This document shows, in pieces, positions 36,770-45,972 of a stretch of DNA of 64,000 bases. Each line of letters begins with the position of its first letter. Positions within the stretch are counted from its first letter, which is position 1. Under the pieces are notes generated by a model. The model saw nothing but the letters and a program-made list of their open reading frames with translations, did no database searches and was not told the origin of the DNA. The translations under genes and the position numbers were made by a program. The stretch comes from Arenibacter catalasegens (GTDB taxonomy: Bacteria > Bacteroidota > Bacteroidia > Flavobacteriales > Flavobacteriaceae): positions 1 to 64,000 of the forward strand of contig NZ_PHQQ01000009.1 in the NCBI RefSeq assembly GCF_002909235.1, in the 5' to 3' direction.

Positions 36770-38029
36770 ATGAGAGATTTATTTGAAAGAATTATCGAGA
36801 ATAAAGGTCCTTTAGGGAAATGGGCTTCCCAAGCAGAGGGCTATTTTGTATTTCCAAAATTAGAGGGTCCTATATCCAATAGGATGAAGTTTCGAGGGAA
36901 GGAGGTAATCACTTGGAGTATTAATGATTACTTGGGATTGGCCAATTTACCGGAAGTAAAAAAGGTTGATGGCGAAGCAGCAATGGAGTACGGTGCCGCT
37001 TTTCCTATGGGAGCTAGAATGATGAGTGGTCATACGGATTTCCACGAACAGTTGGAGCAAGAATTGGCTGCTTTTGTTAATAAGAAGTCTGCTTATTTAT
37101 TGAACTTTGGCTATCAAGGAATGGTTTCTGCTATTGATGCCCTGGTTTCCAAAGATGATATTATCGTATATGATGTTGATGCGCACGCATGTATTATAGA
37201 CGGTGTTCGCTTGCATATGGGTAAGCGATTTACTTTTAAGCATAACGACATTGAAAGTCTTGAGAAAAATTTAGATCGTGCCGTTAAAATGGCAGACCAG
37301 ACCGGAGGAGGTATTTTGGTTATATCCGAAGGGGTTTTTGGCATGCGTGGAGAGCAGGGTAAGCTGAAGGAAATTGTGGCCCTTAAGAAGAAGTATAATT
37401 TTAGATTGTTTGTAGATGATGCACACGGATTTGGGACTTTGGGTAAAACTGGGGCCGGGGCCGGTGAGGAGCAGGGAGTACAAGATGATATAGATGTCTA
37501 TTTTGCAACTTTTGCAAAATCTATGGCGGGTATCGGTGCCTTTTTGGCTGCGGATAAAGAAATCATAGATTATCTGAAATATAACCTAAGATCTCAAATG
37601 TTTGCCAAATCATTGCCGATGATTTATGTGAAAGGAGCTTTAAAGAGGCTGGATATGTTGCGTACCCAACCAGAACTTAAGGCCAAACTTTGGGAAAATG
37701 TAAATGCTTTGCAAAATGGCCTTAAGGAAAGAGGCTTTGATATAGGTACCACAACTAGTTGTGTTACGCCTGTTTATCTCAATGGTAGTATTCCGGAAGC
37801 CATGGCATTGGTAAGGGATTTAAGAGAGAATTTTGGAATCTTCTGTTCTATTGTGGTTTACCCTGTAATTCCTAAGGGCTTAATTTTATTGAGAATGATT
37901 CCTACAGCTACTCATACCTTGCAGGATGTTTCCGAAACCTTGGAGGCCTTCTCTGTAATTCGTGACCGCTTGGAGAATGGGACATATAAAAGGTTGTCTG
38001 CCGCAGTAGCAGCAGCTATGGGAGAATAA
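36770..38029 (+). CDS. putative cysteate fatty-acyltransferase (capnine synthesis; SPT/KBL family)
   Basis: A 419-residue alpha-oxoamine synthase. The PLP site is intact: His139 in DVDAHACI stacks on the ring, DDAHG (216-220) binds it, and Lys250 in FATFAKSMAG forms the Schiff base. Family reactions are decarboxylative condensations of an amino acid with an acyl thioester (serine palmitoyltransferase, AONS, KBL). Flavobacterial and Alistipes homologues that use cysteate and acyl-CoA/ACP make 3-keto-capnine, the sulfonolipid base needed for efficient gliding in Flavobacterium. The adjacent cysteate synthase-like gene supports that choice. Sphingolipid-type serine palmitoyltransferase is the alternative. 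Confidence 0.75.
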   Translation: MRDLFERIIENKGPLGKWASQAEGYFVFPKLEGPISNRMKFRGKEVITWSINDYLGLANLPEVKKVDGEAAMEYGAAFPMGARMMSGHTDFHEQLEQELAAFVNKKSAYLLNFGYQGMVSAIDALVSKDDIIVYDVDAHACIIDGVRLHMGKRFTFKHNDIESLEKNLDRAVKMADQTGGGILVISEGVFGMRGEQGKLKEIVALKKKYNFRLFVDDAHGFGTLGKTGAGAGEEQGVQDDIDVYFATFAKSMAGIGAFLAADKEIIDYLKYNLRSQMFAKSLPMIYVKGALKRLDMLRTQPELKAKLWENVNALQNGLKERGFDIGTTTSCVTPVYLNGSIPEAMALVRDLRENFGIFCSIVVYPVIPKGLILLRMIPTATHTLQDVSETLEAFSVIRDRLENGTYKRLSAAVAAAMGE

Positions 38030-38046
38030 TACTTTTTCAACACAAA

Positions 38047-38086
38047 TAACAAAAGCCAACTTATTAATTTAAGTTGGCTTTTGTTA
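38047..38086. terminator. bidirectional intrinsic terminator
   Basis: A perfect 17-base stem (TAACAAAAGCCAACTTA and complement) with a 6-base loop, between convergent genes. Confidence 0.88.
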
Positions 38087-38244
38087 TATGTATAAAAGGT
38101 AGCCCTGGGGGAGTCTACGATGACTTTTGAGGCCATATCCCTATAATGTTAATATCTTGGTCTAAGGGCTAAAATAAATGAATACAAGGCCTTAGTGCAA
38201 TTGCTTTATGAGAAAAGTAGTTTTTTTTAGAATGCTACCTATCC

Positions 38245-39201
38245 TTAATTGGGTCTACTAAACGCTACTTTGGGATTGGAAGTCTTTTGTTCCTTAAACA
38301 ATCGCTGTTGCTGTTTCACGGTAAGTGTGCTACCGTCCGGACTCCATCCTGGAGGGCCGAAAATATACATGAGGGCATGTGAAAGTTTTTTGGATTTCTT
38401 TACATCATTGTAAATATCCTTAAATTCATGTGTTAGGATAACTATTGGATTATTGGAATTAGGGGCATGGATAACTCCATATTTTACGTCGATATCATTA
38501 TCCAACTCTTTCCATGTCCCAAATATTTTATCAAAAATATTTAAGAAACCACCGTGATTTTTATCTAAATATTCTACATTTTGAGCATGATGTACCTGGT
38601 GCATGGTATGGGTGTTGAATATCTTTTCAATGAATCCCATTTTTGGTACATAAACGGAATGTAATTGAAATTGCCACAAAGCTTCTATTCCCAAACATAC
38701 TACAACCATTTCTGGCGGGAATCCCACAGCCGGCATCCACATATAAAATAAAGGTTTATATAGTATAGTGAACCATCCATTACGTACCGCTGTGCCTAAA
38801 TTAAAATTATCTGAAGAATGATGTACTATGTGGGCAGCCCATAAAATCCGGACCTCATGATTGGCTCTGTGAAACCAATAGTAAGTAAAATCGTCCGCTA
38901 GCTGACAAAGAAGCCATATATACCAGGCGTATCCAAAAGAGCTATAACCAAGAATGTTGCTTCTGATCCCATCTGTCACCGGGTTAAATAACTCATAAGT
39001 GAATTCGAATATTACAATCGCGGATACCACCTTGATCAATGGGGCGATAATAGCCGAACCCACGCCCATAAAACCACTGGCCGCCAAATCTTTCCAATCA
39101 TATAATTGATCATCCCCGTGCGTCTTGCTGTAAGTAAGTTCTAAGAGGATGAAAGCAATAAAACAGGGCACACCATATACCAGGGGGTTGGTAAAATCCA
39201 T
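38245..39201 (-). CDS. sterol desaturase/fatty-acid hydroxylase family membrane protein (copy 2)
   Basis: A 318-residue membrane protein with several transmembrane helices and the di-iron His motifs HRANH, HIVHH and HQVHH. The C-terminal FGPPGWSPDG motif matches that of the copy at 6800, so they are paralogues. It would oxidise a membrane lipid, but the substrate is unknown. It is convergent with the capnine-type acyltransferase, which makes lipid-chain hydroxylation in that pathway an attractive but unproven idea. Its own -7 element TATATTTG (39219-39226, minus strand) lies 17 bases upstream of the start. Confidence 0.87.
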   Translation of the reverse strand: MDFTNPLVYGVPCFIAFILLELTYSKTHGDDQLYDWKDLAASGFMGVGSAIIAPLIKVVSAIVIFEFTYELFNPVTDGIRSNILGYSSFGYAWYIWLLCQLADDFTYYWFHRANHEVRILWAAHIVHHSSDNFNLGTAVRNGWFTILYKPLFYMWMPAVGFPPEMVVVCLGIEALWQFQLHSVYVPKMGFIEKIFNTHTMHQVHHAQNVEYLDKNHGGFLNIFDKIFGTWKELDNDIDVKYGVIHAPNSNNPIVILTHEFKDIYNDVKKSKKLSHALMYIFGPPGWSPDGSTLTVKQQQRLFKEQKTSNPKVAFSRPN

Positions 39202-39218
39202 ATAAAAATCAGTTTTCG

Positions 39219-39226
39219 CAAATATA
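39219..39226 (-). promoter_or_regulatory. -7 element TATATTTG for hydroxylase copy 2
   Basis: The plus strand reads CAAATATA, 17 bases upstream of the ATG at 39201. Confidence 0.6.
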
Positions 39227-39334
39227 GGTTATTATTGAAGGAATTCTCAGCTAATTATCTCAATTAACCTTTTATCCATAAAAAATAGGGTAATAAAATG
39301 GCGTTGGCCAATCCTATAATTATTTAGGAATGCC

Positions 39335-42013
39335 TTAAAACAGTGTTATTTGGCCCTCATCATCATCCTCTTCGGACGGATTTTCTGATTTTTTTGGTTT
39401 TTCATCAGTAGTCTTGTCCGTGTTGGATTTAGGGCTCTCTGTTGATGCTACATTCTCTTCGTCTACTACCTCAATTTCACTTGTTTTACTTTCTTCAGGC
39501 TCGTCATAAGGGAGTGATTCCAGGGCATTCATGTTTTTAACCTTATCCGACGTTAGTTGATTGCCTAAAGCTTTTATTCCCTTTATGGATATAAACTCTT
39601 CTAAATCAACTATTTGATTCGGTCTTACCTCTTTGCCTCTTGGTTTGGCGTATTCAATTTCTACCACTGGTCTCCAATCAGTAGAAACGAGTTCCAGGAA
39701 CGATTTAGGATGTTCTGATATAAACAGTTCCTCTTTGTTTTCGTTCTCGATCAAAAAGCGTTTTACATAATAACGGTCCTTTTCCCCTTCAAAGTAAATT
39801 GCCGATAAAGGTTTGTTGGGGTTCCATTTTTCCAAAACCACCATATCTTCATCAAAATGAGTGGATAGATTGGGGATAAATGTTTTTGCCACGCCTTTTT
39901 GGGTGACCACCAGTAGCATATCATCGCCTTTAAATTCACCAAGTAATTCCCCTCTACCGTCCACATTTAATCTACGGACAATTTCATCGAACCATATTTT
40001 TCTCGGTTTCAGGGTAGAAACCCCTTTCTCTTTTAATTCAATGCGCTTCACGGAGTATTTGGTGACAATATTGCCCTTGGAGGCCCTGCCTTTAATCAAT
40101 ACATCTGCAAAATCAATATCCCATTTTAATTTTTTAATACTTCCTACCTGTCTTAGCAGAACGGTTATGACTTCAGCCTCTCCGTTGGGATTGGCGGAAA
40201 AGTACAATACTTCAGATTGTGGCTTTCCGGCTGAAAGGTCATAGGGTTTGTCTCTGGTAACCCCAGTGACGTTGAATCTTTTAATGTAACTGGGACCGCC
40301 CTTTCCATCTTTGTAAATCATGTTGTAGATGGTTCGTTTGTCTTTTTTCTTGAAGACGGCAACATGAATAATATTTTTACCCACAAATATCTTGGAATCC
40401 ACTTTGGCAATCATCATTTTGCCATCCTGTGTAAAAACGATGATATCATCTATGTCGCTACAATCGGTTACATATTCATCCCGTTTCAAGGAAGTTCCGA
40501 CAAAACCTTCCTCTCGATTTACATATAATTTAGTGTTTCTGATAACCACCTTGGTGGCTTCTATATCGTCAAATACTCGTATTTCCGATTTTCGCTCACG
40601 ACCCTTGCCGTATTTTTCCTTTAAAGATTTGAAATAGTTGATAGCGAACTCAATAAGGTTTGCCAAATGATGTTTTACTTCAGCAATTCTATCCTCTAAA
40701 CTATCCAAATATTGTTGCGCTTTGTCCAGATCGAACTTAGAGATTCTTTTGATCCTTATTTCCGTAAGCCGAACAATATCATCTTCGGTGACCTTTCTTT
40801 TTAAGTGTTTGGTGTATGGCGCAAGACCTTTGTCTATAGCTGCAATAACCCCTTCCCATGTTTCTTCATCTTCAATATCCCGATAGATCCTATTCTCTAT
40901 AAAAATACGCTCGAGGGAGGCAAAATGCCACTGCTCTTCCAGCTCTCTCAATTGTATTTCCAATTCCGCCTTAAGCAATTCCACTGTATAATCTGTGGAT
41001 CGCTGCAACATTTCCGTAACCCCTATAAATAGCGGTTTGTTATCCTCGATAATACAGCCCAAGGGGGATATGGAAGATTCACAAGATGTAAATGCGTATA
41101 GGGCATCTATGGTCTTATCTGGTGAAAGACCCGGCGGTAGATGTACTAATATTTCTACTTCCGCGGCAGTATTATCCTCTATTTTCTTTATTTTTATTTT
41201 CCCTTTGTCATTTGCTTTAAGGATAGAGTCTATTAAAGAAGAGGTGTTAGTACCGTATGGTATTTCTTTGATTACTAGGGTGTTTTTGTCCAATTGCTGT
41301 ATCTTGGCGCGCACCCTAATTTTTCCACCTCGTAGGCCATCACCATAGTTGCTGATGTCTATTATTCCGGATGTTGGGAAGTCTGGAAATATGGTAAATT
41401 TTTGCCCTTTCAGGTGTTTTATAGAGGCGTCTATAAGCTCTATAAAGTTATGTGGAAGCACTTTAGTGGAGAGTCCAACAGCAATACCCTCTGCACCTTG
41501 TGCCAGCAAGAGCGGGAATTTTACAGGAAGATTTACCGGCTCCTTTTTTCTACCGTCATAAGATTGTTGCCATTCAGTGATTTTTGGGCTAAAGACCACT
41601 TCCAGGGCAAACTTGGTCAATCTGGCTTCAATGTAACGAGAGGCTGCCGCACTATCCCCGGTTAAAATATTCCCCCAGTTACCTTGGGTGTCTATCAATA
41701 AGTCCTTTTGTCCTATTTGGACCATCGCATCTGCGATACTGGCGTCACCGTGTGGGTGGTATTGCATGGTATGGCCTACAACATTGGCTACTTTGTTGTA
41801 TCTGCCGTCGTCCAGCTCCTTCAGTGCATGCATAATCCTTCGCTGAACAGGTTTAAATCCGTCCTCGATTGCAGGTACTGCACGTTCTAAAATTACATAG
41901 GAAGCATAATCTAAAAACCAGTCTTTATACATCCCTGTAACTTTCGTAAGGGCGTCATTGGATTCTTCTTGATTTTCTTGTGGTACTTCGTTCAGTTCTT
42001 CATTCTCTTCCAT
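39335..42013 (-). CDS. parC: DNA topoisomerase IV subunit A
   Basis: An 892-residue type IIA topoisomerase subunit that cuts and rejoins DNA to separate linked chromosomes. The catalytic Tyr is in AAASRYIEARL; the gate region includes PAIEDGFKPVQRRIMHAL. At the quinolone-determining position the sequence is HPHGDASIADAMV: Ala stands where E. coli ParC has Ser80, and Asp at position 84. This is, to my memory, usual in Bacteroidota ParC. The C-terminus is acidic (about 830-892) and ends in DDDEGQITLF. It lies 25 bases after parE in one operon. Confidence 0.93.
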   Translation of the reverse strand: MEENEELNEVPQENQEESNDALTKVTGMYKDWFLDYASYVILERAVPAIEDGFKPVQRRIMHALKELDDGRYNKVANVVGHTMQYHPHGDASIADAMVQIGQKDLLIDTQGNWGNILTGDSAAASRYIEARLTKFALEVVFSPKITEWQQSYDGRKKEPVNLPVKFPLLLAQGAEGIAVGLSTKVLPHNFIELIDASIKHLKGQKFTIFPDFPTSGIIDISNYGDGLRGGKIRVRAKIQQLDKNTLVIKEIPYGTNTSSLIDSILKANDKGKIKIKKIEDNTAAEVEILVHLPPGLSPDKTIDALYAFTSCESSISPLGCIIEDNKPLFIGVTEMLQRSTDYTVELLKAELEIQLRELEEQWHFASLERIFIENRIYRDIEDEETWEGVIAAIDKGLAPYTKHLKRKVTEDDIVRLTEIRIKRISKFDLDKAQQYLDSLEDRIAEVKHHLANLIEFAINYFKSLKEKYGKGRERKSEIRVFDDIEATKVVIRNTKLYVNREEGFVGTSLKRDEYVTDCSDIDDIIVFTQDGKMMIAKVDSKIFVGKNIIHVAVFKKKDKRTIYNMIYKDGKGGPSYIKRFNVTGVTRDKPYDLSAGKPQSEVLYFSANPNGEAEVITVLLRQVGSIKKLKWDIDFADVLIKGRASKGNIVTKYSVKRIELKEKGVSTLKPRKIWFDEIVRRLNVDGRGELLGEFKGDDMLLVVTQKGVAKTFIPNLSTHFDEDMVVLEKWNPNKPLSAIYFEGEKDRYYVKRFLIENENKEELFISEHPKSFLELVSTDWRPVVEIEYAKPRGKEVRPNQIVDLEEFISIKGIKALGNQLTSDKVKNMNALESLPYDEPEESKTSEIEVVDEENVASTESPKSNTDKTTDEKPKKSENPSEEDDDEGQITLF

Positions 42014-42038
42014 AAAGAAAGATTCGTATTAGTTTGGT

Positions 42039-43901
42039 TTATAATTGGTTTTCCTCAATTAGGTCTACCTCTACTTTAAGGTTTTTTATGATAAATTCTT
42101 GCCGGTCAGGGGTGTTTTTGCCCATATAAAACTCTAACATGGTTTCAATAGGCACAGATTTGTCTAGCATCACTGGCTCCAATCTTATGTCTTCACCAAT
42201 GAAATGTTGAAACTCATCCGGCGATATTTCACCCAATCCCTTAAATCGGGTTAATTCTGGCTTTCCTGTTAACTTTTCAATGGCCTGTAATTTTTCTTCA
42301 TGACTATAGCAGTAATAAGTGTCTTTTTTGTTACGGACCCTAAACAAGGGCGTCTGTAGTATATATAAGTGATTTTCTTTAATTAGTTCCGGAAAAAATT
42401 GAAGAAAGAATGTAATTAGTAATAAGCGAATGTGCATTCCGTCTACATCAGCATCTGTTGCAATCACTATTTTGTTATATCTCAGGTCCTCCATGGATTC
42501 CTCTATATTCAATGCGGCCTGGAGTAGGTTGAACTCTTCGTTTTCGTATACGATTTTTTTGGACATGCCGTATGAGTTCAAGGGTTTCCCCCTTAAACTA
42601 AACACAGCTTGGGTATTTACGTCCCTAGACTTGGTTATAGATCCGGAAGCTGAATCGCCCTCAGTAATGAATAAGGTGCTTTCCAAACAGCGATTATTTT
42701 TTGAATCCGCTAAATGAACTCTACAATCCCTTAATTTCTTGTTGTGAAGGTTGGATTTTTTGGCCCTGTCCTTCGCCAGTTTTCTAATACCAGAGAGCTC
42801 TTTCCGCTCCCGCTCTGCCTGCATTATTTTACGCTGGAGCTTTTCCGCCGTGTCAGGATTCTTATGAAGGTAGTTGTTGAGCTGGGTGCCAACAAAATCA
42901 TTGATATAGGTTCTTACGGTTGGTAAATCGCCACCCATATCGGTAGACCCCAATTTGGTCTTTGTCTGACTCTCAAAAACAGGTTCCATAACTTTTATGG
43001 CTATGGCCGAAATAATGGATTTTCTTATATCGGAAGGCTCATAATTTTTACCATAAAAATCCCTTATCGTTTTTACTATTGCTTCCCGAAATGCCGTTTG
43101 ATGTGTTCCGCCCTGAGTAGTGTTCTGGCCGTTTACAAACGAATGGTATTCCTCACTGTATTGGGTCTTGCTATGGGTGATGGCAATCTCAATATCGTTA
43201 CCCTTTAAATGAATTATAGGGTAGGTCATATCCTCTAAACTATTGTTGTCCTCCAAGAGATCTTTGAGTCCATTTTCAGAGAAAAATTTCTCACCGTTGA
43301 AAATGATCGTTAAGCCCGGATTTAGATAAACATAGTTCTTGAGCATACGCTCCACATACTCGTTCCTGTACTTATATTTTTTAAAGATAATTTCATCAGG
43401 GGTAAAGGATACTTTTGTTCCCTTGCGTTTTGAGGTGTCTTCAGGGCCTATTTCCCCAACAAGGTTTCCTTGCTGAAATTCAGCGGTTTTTAACATATTG
43501 TCCCTTGAGGACTCTACTTTGAAAAAGCTGGACAAAGCGTTTACTGCCTTGGTACCAACCCCATTAAGACCTACCGATTTTTTAAATGCCCTTGAATCGT
43601 ACTTACCGCCAGTGTTCATTTTGGAAACTACGTCCACTACTTTGCCCAAGGGTATTCCACGGCCATAATCGCGTACATTCACGACATTATCCTTTATTGC
43701 GATATCAATGGTCTTGCCTGCACCCATTACAAATTCATCGATACAGTTATCTATAACCTCCTTTAGGAGGATGTAAATGCCATCATCTGCCGAGGATCCA
43801 TCACCCAATTTACCAATGTACATGCCCGGACGCATCCGGATATGTTCTTTCCAGTCTAATGAGCGAATGTTGTCTTCTGTGTATTGGGTGTTATCTGACA
43901 T
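42039..43901 (-). CDS. parE: DNA topoisomerase IV subunit B
   Basis: A 620-residue ATPase subunit. GHKL motifs are visible: the Mg-binding Asn in [20 protein letters not shown], and the [10 protein letters not shown] lid. The TOPRIM domain carries ITEGDSASG and [13 protein letters not shown]. The size matches ParE/short GyrB forms. It forms an operon with parC, 25 bases downstream. No clear TAnnTTTG box was seen in the first 100 bases upstream. Confidence 0.94.
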   Translation of the reverse strand: MSDNTQYTEDNIRSLDWKEHIRMRPGMYIGKLGDGSSADDGIYILLKEVIDNCIDEFVMGAGKTIDIAIKDNVVNVRDYGRGIPLGKVVDVVSKMNTGGKYDSRAFKKSVGLNGVGTKAVNALSSFFKVESSRDNMLKTAEFQQGNLVGEIGPEDTSKRKGTKVSFTPDEIIFKKYKYRNEYVERMLKNYVYLNPGLTIIFNGEKFFSENGLKDLLEDNNSLEDMTYPIIHLKGNDIEIAITHSKTQYSEEYHSFVNGQNTTQGGTHQTAFREAIVKTIRDFYGKNYEPSDIRKSIISAIAIKVMEPVFESQTKTKLGSTDMGGDLPTVRTYINDFVGTQLNNYLHKNPDTAEKLQRKIMQAERERKELSGIRKLAKDRAKKSNLHNKKLRDCRVHLADSKNNRCLESTLFITEGDSASGSITKSRDVNTQAVFSLRGKPLNSYGMSKKIVYENEEFNLLQAALNIEESMEDLRYNKIVIATDADVDGMHIRLLLITFFLQFFPELIKENHLYILQTPLFRVRNKKDTYYCYSHEEKLQAIEKLTGKPELTRFKGLGEISPDEFQHFIGEDIRLEPVMLDKSVPIETMLEFYMGKNTPDRQEFIIKNLKVEVDLIEENQL

Positions 43902-44188
43902 GGTCTAGGGCGTTTTCCAAAGTGTTGCTAATATAGCAAGTGTTACAAAAAGATGAAACCCCTACGCGTTAAAGTAATTAACAAAGGAAACTAATGATTT
44001 GTTGATAGTATTGCGGACTTAAGTGAAATAAAAGTCCTTGATCCTAAACTTATGAACCAAATTTTAGACGTGAAGTTGGTTAAAGCTACACCAGGGAGTT
44101 GTTGTTCACGTTGAATATTTTGTATTCAAAACTAGGTCTATGCCATTGGAAATAGTAATTATACTACATCACCAACTTTTAATACAGA

Positions 44189-44208
44189 AATACTATCCCG
44201 ATAGTATT
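44189..44208. repeat. 20-base inverted repeat AATACTATC-CC-GATAGTATT
   Basis: Two perfect 9-base arms with a 2-base spacer. The compact symmetry looks more like an operator or recombination site than a terminator, because no T tract follows. Confidence 0.5.
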
Positions 44209-44236
44209 AATGGCAGCGTCATTATAAATTGAGCAA

Positions 44237-44291
44237 TTACTTGGGTAACATCCCATAAATTTAATAATAAAAGGAAAGTTACCCAAGTAAT
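44237..44291. repeat. inverted repeat with 14-base arms
   Basis: ATTACTTGGGTAAC (44237-44250) and GTTACCCAAGTAAT (44278-44291) are perfect complements around a loop of about 27 bases. Similarity extends outward imperfectly (AAATTGAGC and AAACAATAATTT). No T tract follows on either strand. Confidence 0.5.
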
Positions 44292-44420
44292 AAACAATAA
44301 TTTAGGAAACATTGGTAGATAGGTGGGCAATTTTTTTATAGAACAGAATTATAACACAGAGGCGCCTTGGAATTACTCGAGAAAACCATTGATGTGCACC
44401 TAGCCATTAATTTGGACAAG

Positions 44421-44933
44421 TTATAAAATCTTGCCATCGGCATCAACTTTTAGTTTCTTTTTTACATTGCCTTTCCTTAGTTTTAATTGATAAATTTTGG
44501 TCGGCCTTTTGCCTTTATAGTAGGTAACCATATAGCGGTTTTTATCCATTGTCCAATTAGGGTATTTTACATATACACTATTTCGAACGGGTTGGGGAGG
44601 TGTTACATCTTTAAACCTCTCCAAAGTAGATATAACTCTGCCATAAGGGTCATAAGTAGCAATAATACTTCCGTTGGTTTGGGCGAAATAAACTACGTAT
44701 GGGGATGGGCTTTTATAGTATTCCGGGTCTTTACGGACATCATAGGCTGCTGCTTCAGTCTGTAAGTTTTTCACAAAATCAGGAGTGGCTTCCACATATA
44801 CCACATTGCGATAGGAATGGTTCAAAATAGGAGAGATGGTTACTTCTTCCAGATTAACGGCTTTAATGAGCTTTTGGGAATACCCCATATACGTAGAGCA
44901 TAAAATGCCGAGTACAATGAGCGAATTTTTCAT
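44421..44933 (-). CDS. secreted hypothetical protein
   Basis: A 170-residue exported protein with a signal peptide to about residue 19 (ending MGYSQ). The mature part is beta-rich with many Tyr and basic residues (YRNVVYVEATPDF, YVVYFAQTNGSIIATYD, NRYMVTYYKG) and ends in a Lys-rich strand. The strands recall PepSY-like or beta-lactamase-inhibitor-like folds, but I do not recognise a family. It follows the Crp/Fnr gene by 120 bases, with a large perfect hairpin in the gap. Confidence 0.7.
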   Translation of the reverse strand: MKNSLIVLGILCSTYMGYSQKLIKAVNLEEVTISPILNHSYRNVVYVEATPDFVKNLQTEAAAYDVRKDPEYYKSPSPYVVYFAQTNGSIIATYDPYGRVISTLERFKDVTPPQPVRNSVYVKYPNWTMDKNRYMVTYYKGKRPTKIYQLKLRKGNVKKKLKVDADGKIL

Positions 44934-44975
44934 GATAGATAGATTTTACAGTTGTATCCTAAAATTACCTTATCT

Positions 44976-45017
44976 AAATGTCCTTAGCTGCTACCTAAGT
45001 AGCAGCTAAGGACATTT
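44976..45017 (-). other. perfect 19-base hairpin between the Crp/Fnr gene and the secreted protein gene
   Basis: Arms AAATGTCCTTAGCTGCTAC and its exact complement, with a 4-base loop. It lies 36 bases after the Crp/Fnr stop codon and 42 bases before the next start. No T run of five or more follows, so a simple intrinsic terminator is uncertain; a leader structure or regulator site is possible. Confidence 0.6.
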
Positions 45018-45053
45018 AACATAGTGTTGTGATAAAATTGAAAACGTGGCTCT

Positions 45054-45773
45054 TTAGGAATTTTGCTGCTTCGGAACGACCTGAAGTTTTTGAACTAAAA
45101 GAGGTAAGTTGATTATTTCTAAATCCCCACCATTAATTTGCAGTATACCAATTTCTTTAAATTCTTGTAGGTGACGATTAAGTACGGCCCTTGTAGTACC
45201 AATTAAGCCTGCTAGTATGGTATTGGAAAGCCCATTGATCAATTCAATTTTATTGGTCTCCTTGTTTAAATGGGCAATCAATAATTTTGCCAAGCGGGTG
45301 GAGGTGTCCAAAGAACAAAGGTCAAATACTTTGTCTTCTAATTTCTCGGTTTTGCTTACCAAATAGTTCATGATTGGGTCAATAATTCTTGGATTTTCCC
45401 TAATCCATAGCCGCATTAAATCCATAGGAATCCAAATTAATTCAGCGGTGGACAATACTTCATAGTAAAGTTTGCTAGCATGACCATTCATTAGGGTGCA
45501 CACATTAAAAAAATCATTTTTTGTCAATATTGCATGGATGATCTCCCTATTTACACTATTCTCATAATTGTACTCCTTTATTTTGCCTGAAATTAAAATG
45601 TAAAATTTATGCAGTGAATGATCTGTGTTCAGAACACATGTTTTTTTTGGCCATAATTGATTACTTGCAATTTCAAGGAGTGTTTTTAGGGAGTCGTTTT
45701 GAATTTCGGAGAATAGACTATTTTGCCTTAAAGTTTCGTAATAGTATCCATATTGCTTTAGTCCACTGTTCAT
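45054..45773 (-). CDS. Crp/Fnr-family transcriptional regulator
   Basis: A 239-residue regulator. An N-terminal cyclic-nucleotide-type beta-roll (about 20-135) is followed by a dimerisation helix and a C-terminal winged helix (about 160-232) with recognition helix around TTRAVLNRHLQEF. The cAMP-contacting Arg-Ser/Thr pair of CRP is not evident, and there is no N-terminal Cys cluster for an FNR-type Fe-S centre, so the effector is unknown. The target genes are not apparent from position. It is flanked by a 19-base hairpin downstream. Confidence 0.85.
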   Translation of the reverse strand: MNSGLKQYGYYYETLRQNSLFSEIQNDSLKTLLEIASNQLWPKKTCVLNTDHSLHKFYILISGKIKEYNYENSVNREIIHAILTKNDFFNVCTLMNGHASKLYYEVLSTAELIWIPMDLMRLWIRENPRIIDPIMNYLVSKTEKLEDKVFDLCSLDTSTRLAKLLIAHLNKETNKIELINGLSNTILAGLIGTTRAVLNRHLQEFKEIGILQINGGDLEIINLPLLVQKLQVVPKQQNS

Positions 45774-45972
45774 AAACCTAGATTCAAACTGATATGATTT
45801 GGCAGGGAGGTCTCTAATTGGTCAAATACACCTGAAAAGCGGTGTGCTTTTATAGCTTCTATATTATTGAAGAGGGGAATTAAAAGTACGATAAAAAAAC
45901 TTTAATTTTTTTTAATTGTGATTTGGCCGACAAATAATTATATGCCAATTCCCCAGATTCTAAATCTTTTTA

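Larger units (their letters stand above)
43902..44420. other. long intergenic region upstream of parE with two inverted repeats
   Basis: 519 bases without a supported gene, between parE (start 43901) and the 170-residue secreted protein gene. It holds a perfect palindrome at 44189-44208 and a long inverted repeat at 44237-44291, listed separately. These lie 290-390 bases upstream of the parE start. Confidence 0.6.

Noticed and set aside
41349-41561. Plus-strand frames inside parC and parE
   Set aside because: They are antisense shadows of the well-supported topoisomerase genes.
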